Program-made: the position numbers and the translations under genes | Part shown: positions 24,750-32,314 of the stretch, in pieces | Layout of the letters: every line of letters starts with the position of its first letter | Numbering within the stretch: position 1 is the stretch's first letter | The notes under the pieces: model-generated | What the model saw: only the letters and a program-made list of their open reading frames with translations | Told to the model about the DNA's origin: nothing | Databases searched by the model: none | DNA from: an uncultured Lachnospiraceae bacterium | GTDB taxonomy: Bacteria; Bacillota; Clostridia; Lachnospirales; Lachnospiraceae | DNA: 36,261 nucleotides | Assembly (NCBI GenBank): GCA_947630485.1 | Contig: CANRHU010000036.1 | Span: 1-36,261, forward strand | Reading direction: 5' to 3'

Positions 24750-24787
24750 CGGCCGGCACGTAAGAAGCGCGGAGGAGATTTTGCAAT

Positions 24788-26704
24788 ATGAATGCGGGAT
24801 ATTGCAGGTTGTCGCGGGATGACGACCGCAGAAACTATGCGTCGATTGAAAACCAGCGTCTGATCATCAGCCAGTACGCGGCGGAGCACGGCGAAAGCAT
24901 TGACCGCTGGTACGAGGACGACGGCATTTCCGGATATATTTTCGACCGGCCCGGCTTTCAGACGATGATGGAGGACCTCGGCCGGGACATCGATACCGTT
25001 TTTGTGAAAGACTTTTCACGGCTTGGGAGGCACAACGCCAAAATACTGCTCCTCCTCGACGAATTCCAGGAACGGGGAAAACGCCTCATCGTCATCGACG
25101 ACAATTACGACAGCCGGCTGACGGACGACGACACGATCGGAATCAAAACCTGGTATAACGAACGCTACGTAAAGGATACCAGCAAAAAAATCCGGCGGGT
25201 TCTTACGGCGAAACAGAAGGACGGCTCGCTGGTTACGCAGCTTCCTTTCGGTTACCGCAGAAGCAGCACAAAGGGCAACGCATTTGAAATCGTCCCGGAA
25301 CAGGCGGCCGTCATCCGCCAAATCTATGCGATGTATATCGCCGGTTCCGGATACCGGAAAATTGCGGAATCTCTTACGTACCGGCAGGCCGAAACCCCTT
25401 CGATGTGCCGGCGCAGGCAGGAGCTTGCAGACGGCAAAAATACGAAACGCCGCGTGATCCCGGAATGGTCGGATTCCATGGTGAAAGATATCCTCGCCAA
25501 TGATTTTTATATCGGAACCTACCGCCTCCATAAACGGGCCAGGATGAGCGTCCACGGCAAGGACCGAAGAGTTCCCAAAGACGAGCAGTATGTCTTCGAA
25601 AATCATCATGCGCCGATCATTGATCCGGCCACGTTCGAGCTGGTGCAGGAGATAAAAAAGAAACGGACGCGCAGCAGATACAAGGGCTCGCAGACGCGCG
25701 GGCGCCGGGAGAAAACGGCGGCGCAGGATCCGTTTGGCAGCTGCCTGTATTGTAAATGCTGCGGCCACAAGATGACGCCCATCGTGCGTGACCGCGAAAA
25801 GACGCGCCGGAAATATTATGTCTGCAGCCTCTATAACGCCCAGGGGAAACGGCGCTGCGGGAAATCCCATTTGATAGAAGAATCGCAGCTTGCGGAAGAT
25901 ATTTTGGCTTATCTTGGGGCCTGCAGAACTATTTTTCAGTCCGCCATCAAGGCGATCGAGATAGACGTCGCCGGGCAAGAGGGACAGGAGCTTCCGCGCA
26001 GGCGCCTGGAAATCAAACGGCAGCTGGAAAAGGAAAAGAATCAGCTGCGGCTTCTGCTCTCGCAGAAGATCAAAGACATTGCTTCTCACCCGGAAAATGA
26101 GGATATCATTACCGAAGGTTATCAGACCGTCCAGGACGATTTGTCCGCCAGAATCAGGGCGTTGGAAAAGCAGTATGAAGATCTGGGCGAACGAAACGAC
26201 GAGCGCGGCCCGGCGCAGACGAAGCTTATGTCAGCGCTGGATATCATCGACGATACCCTGACGCGCGGCGCGCTGGACCGGTCCGATATCGAGCGCCTGA
26301 TTGACAGGATCGACGTCGATGAATACGGTTTCCCGGAGATTCACTTAAGATACGGATTGTCAGAAGTGGATCGGCGCAGCGTCGCGGAGGAAATTTCCAA
26401 AAAGCATGATAACCTCATTCTCTCCACGCTCCGTCTGATCCGGGATGATAACAAAGGTTACACATCCGTTCAGTCGCTTCTCTCCGGCCTTACGGCTATG
26501 GGCAACCTAGTGACAAAGGCAAACGTAATTACGGTTGTAGCTCTCCTGCAGGATATGAAGGTTATAGAAGCTTCGGAAAATAAGCGGAAGCCCTACCCCA
26601 TCGCTATGGGAAGGGAGGAGCTGGAGGAATTGATTGTTCATTTTCCGCCGCATGAAACGGAATGTTTTTTACATAACCGCGCGGCGGACTGGCGGAATGC
26701 CTGA
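24788..26704 (+). CDS. Large serine recombinase
   Basis: A 638-residue site-specific recombinase. It starts MNAGYCRLSRDDD, so the nucleophile is S9, very near the N-terminus. The resolvase domain continues with YEDDGISGYIFDRPGFQTMM and VFVKDFSRLGRHN; a recombinase domain has PFGYRRSS and EIVPEQAAVIRQIYAMYIAG; a zinc ribbon follows (CLYCKCCGHKM and CSLYNAQGKRRCGKSH), then a coiled coil rich in Glu, Lys and Leu (about 390-460). The last 100 residues form an extra domain resembling a winged helix. AAGCGCGGAGGAG precedes the ATG. Such enzymes integrate or excise mobile elements. Its stop lies at the junction with a broken ABC-transporter gene. Confidence 0.93.
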   Translation: MNAGYCRLSRDDDRRNYASIENQRLIISQYAAEHGESIDRWYEDDGISGYIFDRPGFQTMMEDLGRDIDTVFVKDFSRLGRHNAKILLLLDEFQERGKRLIVIDDNYDSRLTDDDTIGIKTWYNERYVKDTSKKIRRVLTAKQKDGSLVTQLPFGYRRSSTKGNAFEIVPEQAAVIRQIYAMYIAGSGYRKIAESLTYRQAETPSMCRRRQELADGKNTKRRVIPEWSDSMVKDILANDFYIGTYRLHKRARMSVHGKDRRVPKDEQYVFENHHAPIIDPATFELVQEIKKKRTRSRYKGSQTRGRREKTAAQDPFGSCLYCKCCGHKMTPIVRDREKTRRKYYVCSLYNAQGKRRCGKSHLIEESQLAEDILAYLGACRTIFQSAIKAIEIDVAGQEGQELPRRRLEIKRQLEKEKNQLRLLLSQKIKDIASHPENEDIITEGYQTVQDDLSARIRALEKQYEDLGERNDERGPAQTKLMSALDIIDDTLTRGALDRSDIERLIDRIDVDEYGFPEIHLRYGLSEVDRRSVAEEISKKHDNLILSTLRLIRDDNKGYTSVQSLLSGLTAMGNLVTKANVITVVALLQDMKVIEASENKRKPYPIAMGREELEELIVHFPPHETECFLHNRAADWRNA

Positions 26705-26705
26705 G
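26634..26705. other. Probable attachment-site junction
   Basis: The recombinase end and the truncated substrate-binding protein meet here. From GGMPEMVFEY onward the plus-strand frame reads as the binding protein; upstream of about 26688 it does not. The last recombinase codons (Trp-Arg-Asn-Ala-stop) appear to be host-derived sequence read in another frame. This is where an attR-like site should lie. The matching attL is outside the window or lost. Confidence 0.55.
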
Positions 26706-27260
26706 ATGGTTTTTGAATATATCCTGAAGAAAAACGGCATCGACCCGGCCGCGGATCTGTCCATCGACCAGAGCATCAGCTTCGGCCTGACCGCGGCGGC
26801 ATTTACCAACAGCGACGCGGACTACACGGTGGAATTCGAACCGTTCGCCACAAGCCTGGAGCTGGACGGCAGCGGCTATGTGGTCGCGTCCCTTGGCACG
26901 GACTCCGGCTATGTCCCCTACACGGCCTACAGCGCGAAAAAGAGCTATCTGGAGGCGCATCCGGAGATCATTCAGAAGTTCACCAACGCAATCCAGCGGG
27001 GATTGGACTACGTCAATTCACACACCGCCGAGGAGATCGCGCAAACAATCCAGCCGCAGTTTGAGGAGACGCCGCTGGAAAATATCACGATCATCGTCGG
27101 CCGGTATAAGGATCAGGACAGCTGGAAAGGGGACACCGTCTTCGAAAAGGAAAGCTTTGATCTGCTGCAGAATATTCTGGAAGAAGCCGGCGAGCTGCCG
27201 GAGCGGGTGCCGTATGAGGAACTGGTAACGACTGCGTATTCAGAGGCAGCCAAAAAATAG
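26688..27260 (+). pseudogene. Truncated ABC-transporter substrate-binding protein (SsuA/TauA/NMT1-like)
   Basis: About 190 residues starting at GGMPEMVFEYILKKNGIDPA read as the C-terminal half of a SsuA/NMT1-type binding protein: DYTVEFEPFATSLELDGSGY, VASLGTDSGYVPYTAYSAKK, HPEIIQKFTNAIQRGLDYVN and the late WKGDTVFEKESFDLLQNIL are all typical. The signal peptide, lipobox and N-terminal lobe are absent, so no functional protein can form from this end. An in-frame ATG at 26634 exists but sits within the recombinase gene. The break coincides with the end of a serine recombinase gene, so insertion of an element is the likely cause. The family binds sulfonates, taurine or pyrimidine precursors. Confidence 0.8.
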
Positions 27261-27266
27261 ATCGGC

Positions 27267-27359
27267 CCGGGGCCGCTGCAAACCGGCGTTTCCAATCCCG
27301 CTGTGCATTCGCAGCGGCCCCGGCAGTTACTGCGCCTTCAGCAGTCGCAGCGGCCCCGG
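27267..27359. repeat. 13-bp inverted repeat with an extra direct copy
   Basis: CCGGGGCCGCTGC (27267-27279) pairs with GCAGCGGCCCCGG at 27311-27323, 31 bases apart, and the second form recurs at 27347-27359. It lies between two convergent gene ends. Without a T-run it is not a standard terminator, but it could work as a bidirectional hairpin. Confidence 0.55.
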
Positions 27360-27372
27360 CGATTGCAGCCGC

Positions 27373-28773
27373 CTAGTCCGCGGCCTGATTTCCCACGCTC
27401 CACTCTGCAAAAAACGCTTTCAGATAATCCAGATATCCCGCCTCCTGCACATCTGCGGCCGCCAGAACCGGTATCTCCCCCAGCTTCTGCTCTCCCAGCA
27501 TGTATTCCAGCGTGCCGACCGGCTGCCCCTCCTCGACAGGCGCCGCAACAGACTCCGGCAGCGCCAGCTTCTTCTCCACGGCCGTAAAATCCTCGCCGTT
27601 CAGTCCCAGATAAGCAAATGTCTCCCCATACCGCAGGGCAACTTCATCCTCCACGCCTCCCTTTACCGTCAGGGCCGGAAGCGCCGGCGGCTCTTTATCC
27701 TCATAGAGCCTGCAGTTGGCGTACCCATAATTCAGAAGCGCGGCCGCATCCGAAAATCTCGCTTTATAATTCGGAGCCGCCATGACCGAAGCGATCAGCC
27801 GCACCCCGTCCTTCTCTGCCGTGGCCGACAGACAGTATTTTGCGATGGAGGTCGAGCCGGTCTTAAGGCCGGTCACATTGAAATTCGTAGCCATTTTCAG
27901 AAGCTTATTCGTATTGGACAGGCCGAATTCCTTCGTCCCCTGCTTCGTCACATGCGTGATCGTATCCATCCAGATCGTCGAATAATTGTGAATCTGCGGA
28001 TACCGGTTGATCAGCTCCCGCGACATAATCGCGATGTCGCGAGCCGTCGTCAGATGCGACGGCGATTCCGTAAGGCCGCAGCAATCCTCGAAATGCGTTC
28101 CTGTCATACCCAGTCCGGCCGCCCGTTCGTTCATCCGGTTCACAAACGTCCCCTCATCCCCGGCGATATACTCTGCCATCGCCACACAGGCATCATTGCC
28201 GGAGGCGATGACGATGCATTTGATCAGGGTCTCAACAGTCTGGACCTCCCCCTCCTCCAAAAACACCTGGGAACCGCCCATGGACTTGGCGTAAGCGCTG
28301 GTAACCACCTGATCGGTCATCTGAATCCGGCCGCTCTCAAGCGCGTCAAAAATCAGAATCAGCGTCATGATTTTCGTGATGCTGGCGGGACTGCGCTGCT
28401 CATCAGGGTTCTTCTCATAGATCACCTGCCCCGTGGACGCCTCCATCAGAACCGCCGATGGGGCTTCGATTGCCGGGCCGTCCGTCCGGGCGGCGACGGC
28501 CTCCGCCAGAGCGCTGCCTGCCGGAATCGCGGGCGGCAATGTCTCCGCCCGCAGCAGGTTCCACACCGCGGGTAACTCCGTACTCAGCGCACCTTGCGCC
28601 GCGGGCATCACCGCCCCCGGCACACCTCGCAACGCGGATATCACCGTCCCCGGCGTATCCCGCACCGCAGATATCTCCATCCACTCTCCCCGCGCGTCGC
28701 CGGACGGCAGCCCGCCAAGCGCAAGCCCCAGCGACAGCAGCCACGCGGCCGCATATTTTCCATAATGCTTCAT
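27373..28773 (-). CDS. D-alanyl-D-alanine carboxypeptidase (DacF/PBP5-type)
   Basis: A 466-residue low-molecular-weight penicillin-binding protein. An N-terminal hydrophobic signal (about 7-24) leads to a 60-residue low-complexity linker with VRDTPGTV and LRGVPGAV-like repeats, then the peptidase-S11 domain: S131-I-T-K134, S191-G-N193 and K304-T-G306, all three active-site motifs intact. The C-terminal domain ends in an amphipathic stretch (YLDYLKAFFAEWSV) that may anchor it. It trims the last D-Ala of peptidoglycan stem peptides outside the membrane. ATG 28773 follows GGAGGATC; a TTG four codons earlier lies inside that box. It is divergent from the deacetylase at 28916. Confidence 0.93.
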   Translation of the reverse strand: MKHYGKYAAAWLLSLGLALGGLPSGDARGEWMEISAVRDTPGTVISALRGVPGAVMPAAQGALSTELPAVWNLLRAETLPPAIPAGSALAEAVAARTDGPAIEAPSAVLMEASTGQVIYEKNPDEQRSPASITKIMTLILIFDALESGRIQMTDQVVTSAYAKSMGGSQVFLEEGEVQTVETLIKCIVIASGNDACVAMAEYIAGDEGTFVNRMNERAAGLGMTGTHFEDCCGLTESPSHLTTARDIAIMSRELINRYPQIHNYSTIWMDTITHVTKQGTKEFGLSNTNKLLKMATNFNVTGLKTGSTSIAKYCLSATAEKDGVRLIASVMAAPNYKARFSDAAALLNYGYANCRLYEDKEPPALPALTVKGGVEDEVALRYGETFAYLGLNGEDFTAVEKKLALPESVAAPVEEGQPVGTLEYMLGEQKLGEIPVLAAADVQEAGYLDYLKAFFAEWSVGNQAAD

Positions 28774-28851
28774 ACGATCCTCCAAATCAGATTTCTCTTA
28801 CTAATGTATGGACACAGTCTCATCTTTTTTCTCATTTCTTCGAGACAAGGA

Positions 28852-28881
28852 TTTACATTGCGCGACAAAATATGGTATACT
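28852..28881 (+). promoter_or_regulatory. Promoter of the deacetylase gene
   Basis: TTTACA (28852-28857), 18 bp, TATACT (28876-28881). Transcription would start near 28888, about 28 bp before the chosen ATG at 28916, which supports that start over in-frame starts further upstream. Confidence 0.6.
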
Positions 28882-28915
28882 GTCCAAAAGAGATACCAAC
28901 TATGTGGGGGACATC

Positions 28916-30427
28916 ATGGGCAGCGGAAACAGGCAGAACGCTTATCGACAAAAAAGACTTGCACAACGGAAACGGAGCCGCCTGATCAGACAACTCCCTT
29001 ATTTTCTGATCAGCCTGCTGATCGTCGGGATTCTGGGCGGAATCACATACCGGGCCGGCGCGGCGATTCTTCCCATCCTAGAGAAGACGAAAAGGGATGA
29101 ATCGTCCGCCAACGAATCGGATGCGGCGAATCCGTCCGCCGATTCCGGCGCTTCTGCAGACGAAACAGGTGCAGGCGGAGCGGACGGCACGGGAGCGGAC
29201 GGAGAGCCTGTCGGGACAGATCCTGACGAGGAGACGGTTTCCCGGACGGACGCCCTTTTAGACGATGCGCAGCTTCTGGCTGCCGGATATGATTACGACG
29301 CAGCGATCGAGCTGCTGAAAAGTTCGGAGGACTATGGAAACGGAGCAGACGGCGCCGGCGACCCGCGGATTGACAGCGCGATTGCGGAATATGAAGCGGT
29401 CAAGGCGACGCTGCAGCCCGTTGAGACCACGGAAATCACGCATGTTTTTTTTCATTCTCTGGTCATGGACGAATCGAAGGCATTTGACGGGGACGGCGAT
29501 GCATCCGGTTATAATCAGGTCATGACCACCAAAGATGAATTTCTGAAAATCCTGGATTCCATGTATAAGAAAGGTTTCGTACTCGTGCGCCTCCACGACG
29601 TCGCGACGATGTCTGACGGCAAAATGGTCAGAGGGCGGATCCTGCTGCCGCCTGGCCGGAAGGCCTGCGTCATGTCGCAGGACGATGTCTGCTATTACGA
29701 GTACATGGAGGACGACGGATTTGCCCGCCGCATGGTCATCGGCGACGATGGGAAACCCGCCTGCGAGATGGTTATGGACGACGGCACCGTATCTGTCGGA
29801 GCCTACGATATGGTGCCTCTTCTCGAAGATTTTATCCAGGCGCACCCTGATTTCTCCTATAAAGGCGCACGCGCTGTCATTGCATTCACAGGTTACCAGG
29901 GTATATTAGGTTACCGCACGGCGGCCTCCTATAAGAATACCAACCCCAACTACGCCGCGGACTGCGAGGCAGCTGCGGCGGTAGCCAAGTGTCTGCGCGA
30001 CAACGGCTGGGAACTTGCCTCCCACAGCTGGGGGCACCGCGATCTGGGCGATATTTCTTATGACAAATTTAAAACCGACTGTGACAAATGGAAAGCGGAG
30101 GTGGAATCCCTGATCGGCCCGACAGACATCATCCTCTATCCCTTCGGCGCCGACGTCAGTGACTGGCACGCCTATTCCCATGACAACCAGCGGTTCATGT
30201 ATTTGAAATCTCTGGGATTTAACTATTTCTGCAATGTGGATTCCAGCCAGTACTGGGTCCAGCTGGGCAATGATTACCTGCGCCAGGGCCGCCGCAACCT
30301 GGACGGCTACCGGATGTGGATGGATATCGCTGCCGGGAAGGGCAGCTCCAGCCGAAAACTGGACGACCTTTTCCAGGCTGAGGATGTCTTCTCCTCCAAC
30401 CGGCCGACGCCGGTCGTCTGGAACTAA
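28916..30427 (+). CDS. Polysaccharide deacetylase (NodB homology) membrane-anchored
   Basis: A 503-residue protein. A basic N-terminus precedes one membrane segment (PYFLISLLIVGILGGITYRA, about 27-46), then a low-complexity acidic stretch (Ala, Asp, Gly rich), a small helical domain and the NodB domain: SQDDVCYYEYMED supplies the metal-binding Asp-Asp, ELASHSWGHRDLG the His-x-x-x-His ligands. The enzyme would N-deacetylate a cell-wall or secreted glycan on the outer face. The NodB domain has inserts compared with the usual 200-residue core. An in-frame start at 28808 would precede the promoter, so I chose 28916. The stop overlaps the convergent maf gene by 4 bp. Confidence 0.85.
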   Translation: MGSGNRQNAYRQKRLAQRKRSRLIRQLPYFLISLLIVGILGGITYRAGAAILPILEKTKRDESSANESDAANPSADSGASADETGAGGADGTGADGEPVGTDPDEETVSRTDALLDDAQLLAAGYDYDAAIELLKSSEDYGNGADGAGDPRIDSAIAEYEAVKATLQPVETTEITHVFFHSLVMDESKAFDGDGDASGYNQVMTTKDEFLKILDSMYKKGFVLVRLHDVATMSDGKMVRGRILLPPGRKACVMSQDDVCYYEYMEDDGFARRMVIGDDGKPACEMVMDDGTVSVGAYDMVPLLEDFIQAHPDFSYKGARAVIAFTGYQGILGYRTAASYKNTNPNYAADCEAAAAVAKCLRDNGWELASHSWGHRDLGDISYDKFKTDCDKWKAEVESLIGPTDIILYPFGADVSDWHAYSHDNQRFMYLKSLGFNYFCNVDSSQYWVQLGNDYLRQGRRNLDGYRMWMDIAAGKGSSSRKLDDLFQAEDVFSSNRPTPVVWN

Positions 30428-31038
30428 AACAGGTCTCTGGCCGCCAGCTCCTGGCACACCCTCGCGGCGGGCAGGCCGACCACATTATTGTAATCCCCGC
30501 GGATTCCCTTGACATACGCCGCGAAATATCCCTGAATGCCGTAGGCGCCGGCTTTATCCATGGGTTCGCCCGTGGCCACGTAGCGCCTGATCTGTTCCGG
30601 CGTCATCGGATAGACCTCCACCTCTGTTCCCTCGGCGAATGTGACGCGCTCGCCAGACGGCAAAAAAATCATCGTGACTCCGGTGTAGACAAAGTGACGG
30701 CGGCCTGCGAGAAGCCGGATCATGTCGGCGGCCTCCTCCTCGTCTCCCGGTTTGCCCAGAATGCGGCCGTCCACGGACACCACGGTATCCGCGCCGATGA
30801 CCACCGTATTCTCCGGCGCTAATTCTTCTTTCCGGAAATCTCCCGCGCTTCCTCCGGCTATCATCACCGATACGTCCTCCGCTTTCAGCCGGGACAGCTC
30901 CATCACCATCTGCTCGGGCGTTCCGCCTATACCGCTCTCGTCCACATGACTTGGCATGACAAGCGGTGCGATTCCCACCTGCCGCAGAAGCTCCTGCCTG
31001 CGCGGGGACGCCGACGCAAGTACTATCTGCGTTTTCAT
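30424..31038 (-). CDS. maf: Maf family nucleotide pyrophosphatase
   Basis: A 204-residue protein starting MKTQIVLASASPRRQELL, the hallmark of Maf proteins (ASxSPRR phosphate-binding motif). VIGADTVVSVDGRILGKPGD is the second block and AGAYGIQGYFAAYVKGIRGDYNNVVGLP the third, in which the conserved GxYxIQG and GDYxNVVGLP occur. The central part has a GGSAGDFRKEE insert of about 12 residues. Maf hydrolyses non-canonical or dTTP/UTP nucleotides and is linked to septum formation arrest. GGAGAAG precedes the ATG at 31038. It converges on the deacetylase gene. Confidence 0.94.
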   Translation of the reverse strand: MKTQIVLASASPRRQELLRQVGIAPLVMPSHVDESGIGGTPEQMVMELSRLKAEDVSVMIAGGSAGDFRKEELAPENTVVIGADTVVSVDGRILGKPGDEEEAADMIRLLAGRRHFVYTGVTMIFLPSGERVTFAEGTEVEVYPMTPEQIRRYVATGEPMDKAGAYGIQGYFAAYVKGIRGDYNNVVGLPAARVCQELAARDLF

Positions 31039-31065
31039 TGATTCTTCTCCTTCCAGGACGCCGCC

Positions 31066-31095
31066 TTTGCCGGCTGCCGGCGCCATGCCGGCAAA
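31066..31095. repeat. Hairpin in the maf leader
   Basis: TTTGCCGGC (31066-31074) and GCCGGCAAA (31087-31095) form a perfect 9-bp stem with a 12-nt loop just upstream of maf. No T-run follows on the minus strand, so it is probably a leader hairpin. Confidence 0.5.
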
Positions 31096-31126
31096 ACCGG
31101 AGAAAACTTTAACGTCTCAACTTTCA

Positions 31127-31179
31127 GAAGCAGCCCGCCGAACCGATCTTTCTTTTTACGATTCCTGACGGGCTGCTTC
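31127..31179. repeat. 11-bp inverted repeat
   Basis: GAAGCAGCCCG (31127-31137) and CGGGCTGCTTC (31169-31179) are perfect complements, with 31 bases between. They lie between maf and the GTPase gene at 31316 and may end transcription of the latter. Confidence 0.5.
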
Positions 31180-31186
31180 CAATTTT

Positions 31187-31267
31187 CCATGCGGCTTCTT
31201 CCATGCGGGCTTCTTTTTCCATACGGGCTTCTTCCACACGGGCCTCTTCTTCCATACGGTCTTCTTA
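31187..31267. repeat. About five degenerate tandem 16-18 bp repeats
   Basis: TTCCATGCGGGCTTC-like units recur about five times, varying in TTCCATACGGG, TTCCACACGGG and TTCCATACGG. On the minus strand an open stretch from ATG (31248) would encode a short Glu/Arg/Met-rich peptide ending near 31118, but no ribosome binding site supports it. I treat it as a simple repeat. Confidence 0.6.
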
Positions 31268-31315
31268 AGAGACCGAGGATTCGCTCAGCCGGAAAATCCG
31301 CCTCAAACATAGCGA

Positions 31316-32263
31316 TCAGAACTGTACAATATCCCGGATCGGCTCCGCCTTCTCCACGCTCTCCGCGTAGAGCACGGGACCGACGCCGTCGTAATCCTGC
31401 CACTCTTCGTACTCAATACGGGCGCGGACCTTCACCCACTGACGGGTGGTCAGATTCCGCGCTTCCCGCGCTTTGCAGACATAGCCCAAGAACGACATGT
31501 CCGCCTCGCAGCAGGTCATGGCCATCCGGCCCGGTACGAAATAATTCTTCGGGAACTTGGCGGATTTGAGTACCATTCCGGTAAACTCCACCACCTTGCC
31601 GCGGTAGCGATCCGGCTTGTCCATACAGTCAATGTACCAGATTCCGTAGTCCGCGGGCGCAATCTGAATCACATCCGCCGACATATCATAGGGCAGATCC
31701 GCTTCCGAAATCTCCGAAATCTCGCCGTCCTCGCCCTCAAACACGATCTCCGCCTGATTATTCATCGCCAGGAGCGTGCGGCGGTACCCCTCCAGATCCG
31801 GAACGTCGTCGCAGCGGTTGCAGATGACCAGCTCGGAATTGCGGACCATTGCTCCCAAAAGCGGTTTCATATTTTTTACATACAGATCAAAGGTCGAACC
31901 GTCGATGATCGTGATCTGCTGATACACGGTCCAGTCCTTTGGAATGCGCAGCTCATCCTGATTCCACATGCCGTTCCACTCCATCAGGACGCGCTCCGGA
32001 TTGTATGCTTTCTTATACTCCGTCAGCTTCTCCGGCGAAATCTGATCCATACTGTCCACAGTGAGCAATGTCGTGCGGTTTGCTTTCAGAAGCTTCGCGT
32101 CATATTCTGTATCGCCTTCCTCACAGACGATCAGAAGCGTCCGGCCATCCGTCTGAAAATAATCCTGGCTCATGGTAAACTGCAGAAACTGCGTCTTACC
32201 TGCCTCCAGAAAGCCATTGATGATAAATAATGGCGTTACGTCGTCTTCAATCATAGGTCCCAT
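31316..32263 (-). CDS. COG0523-like GTPase fused to a DUF1980-like domain
   Basis: A 315-residue protein. The N-terminal half is a CobW-type G domain: FIINGFLEAGKTQFLQF (P-loop GFLEAGKT, about 15-22), EWNGMWNQDEL, and ICNRCDD as the NKxD-like base-recognition motif. It lacks the CxCC metal-binding motif usual in COG0523. The C-terminal third (about 200-315) has YRGKVVEFTGMVLKSAK and RMAMTCCEADMSFLGYVC, which resemble the DUF1980/YcgQ-like OB domain. Metal insertion or transport is inferred from both families. It is directly downstream of the His-rich COG0523 gene at 32315, suggesting a two-gene metal unit. Confidence 0.75.
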   Translation of the reverse strand: MGPMIEDDVTPLFIINGFLEAGKTQFLQFTMSQDYFQTDGRTLLIVCEEGDTEYDAKLLKANRTTLLTVDSMDQISPEKLTEYKKAYNPERVLMEWNGMWNQDELRIPKDWTVYQQITIIDGSTFDLYVKNMKPLLGAMVRNSELVICNRCDDVPDLEGYRRTLLAMNNQAEIVFEGEDGEISEISEADLPYDMSADVIQIAPADYGIWYIDCMDKPDRYRGKVVEFTGMVLKSAKFPKNYFVPGRMAMTCCEADMSFLGYVCKAREARNLTTRQWVKVRARIEYEEWQDYDGVGPVLYAESVEKAEPIRDIVQF

Positions 32264-32314
32264 ATCCGTCTGCCGCTTCCTTTCCCAATCTCAACCTTGC
32301 GCCGGCGCCGCTTC

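Noticed and set aside
25016..26089. Long minus-strand frame opposite the serine recombinase
   Set aside because: It is the GC-rich shadow of a clear coding gene and lacks motif or ribosome binding site support.
28007..28985. Plus-strand frames opposite the carboxypeptidase
   Set aside because: Antisense frames of a gene with three intact active-site motifs; composition is Arg/Pro/Ala-rich with no domain.
31035..31403. 122-aa minus-strand frame between maf and the GTPase
   Set aside because: Repeat-rich, Arg-rich, and overlaps the end of the GTPase gene; no ribosome binding site.
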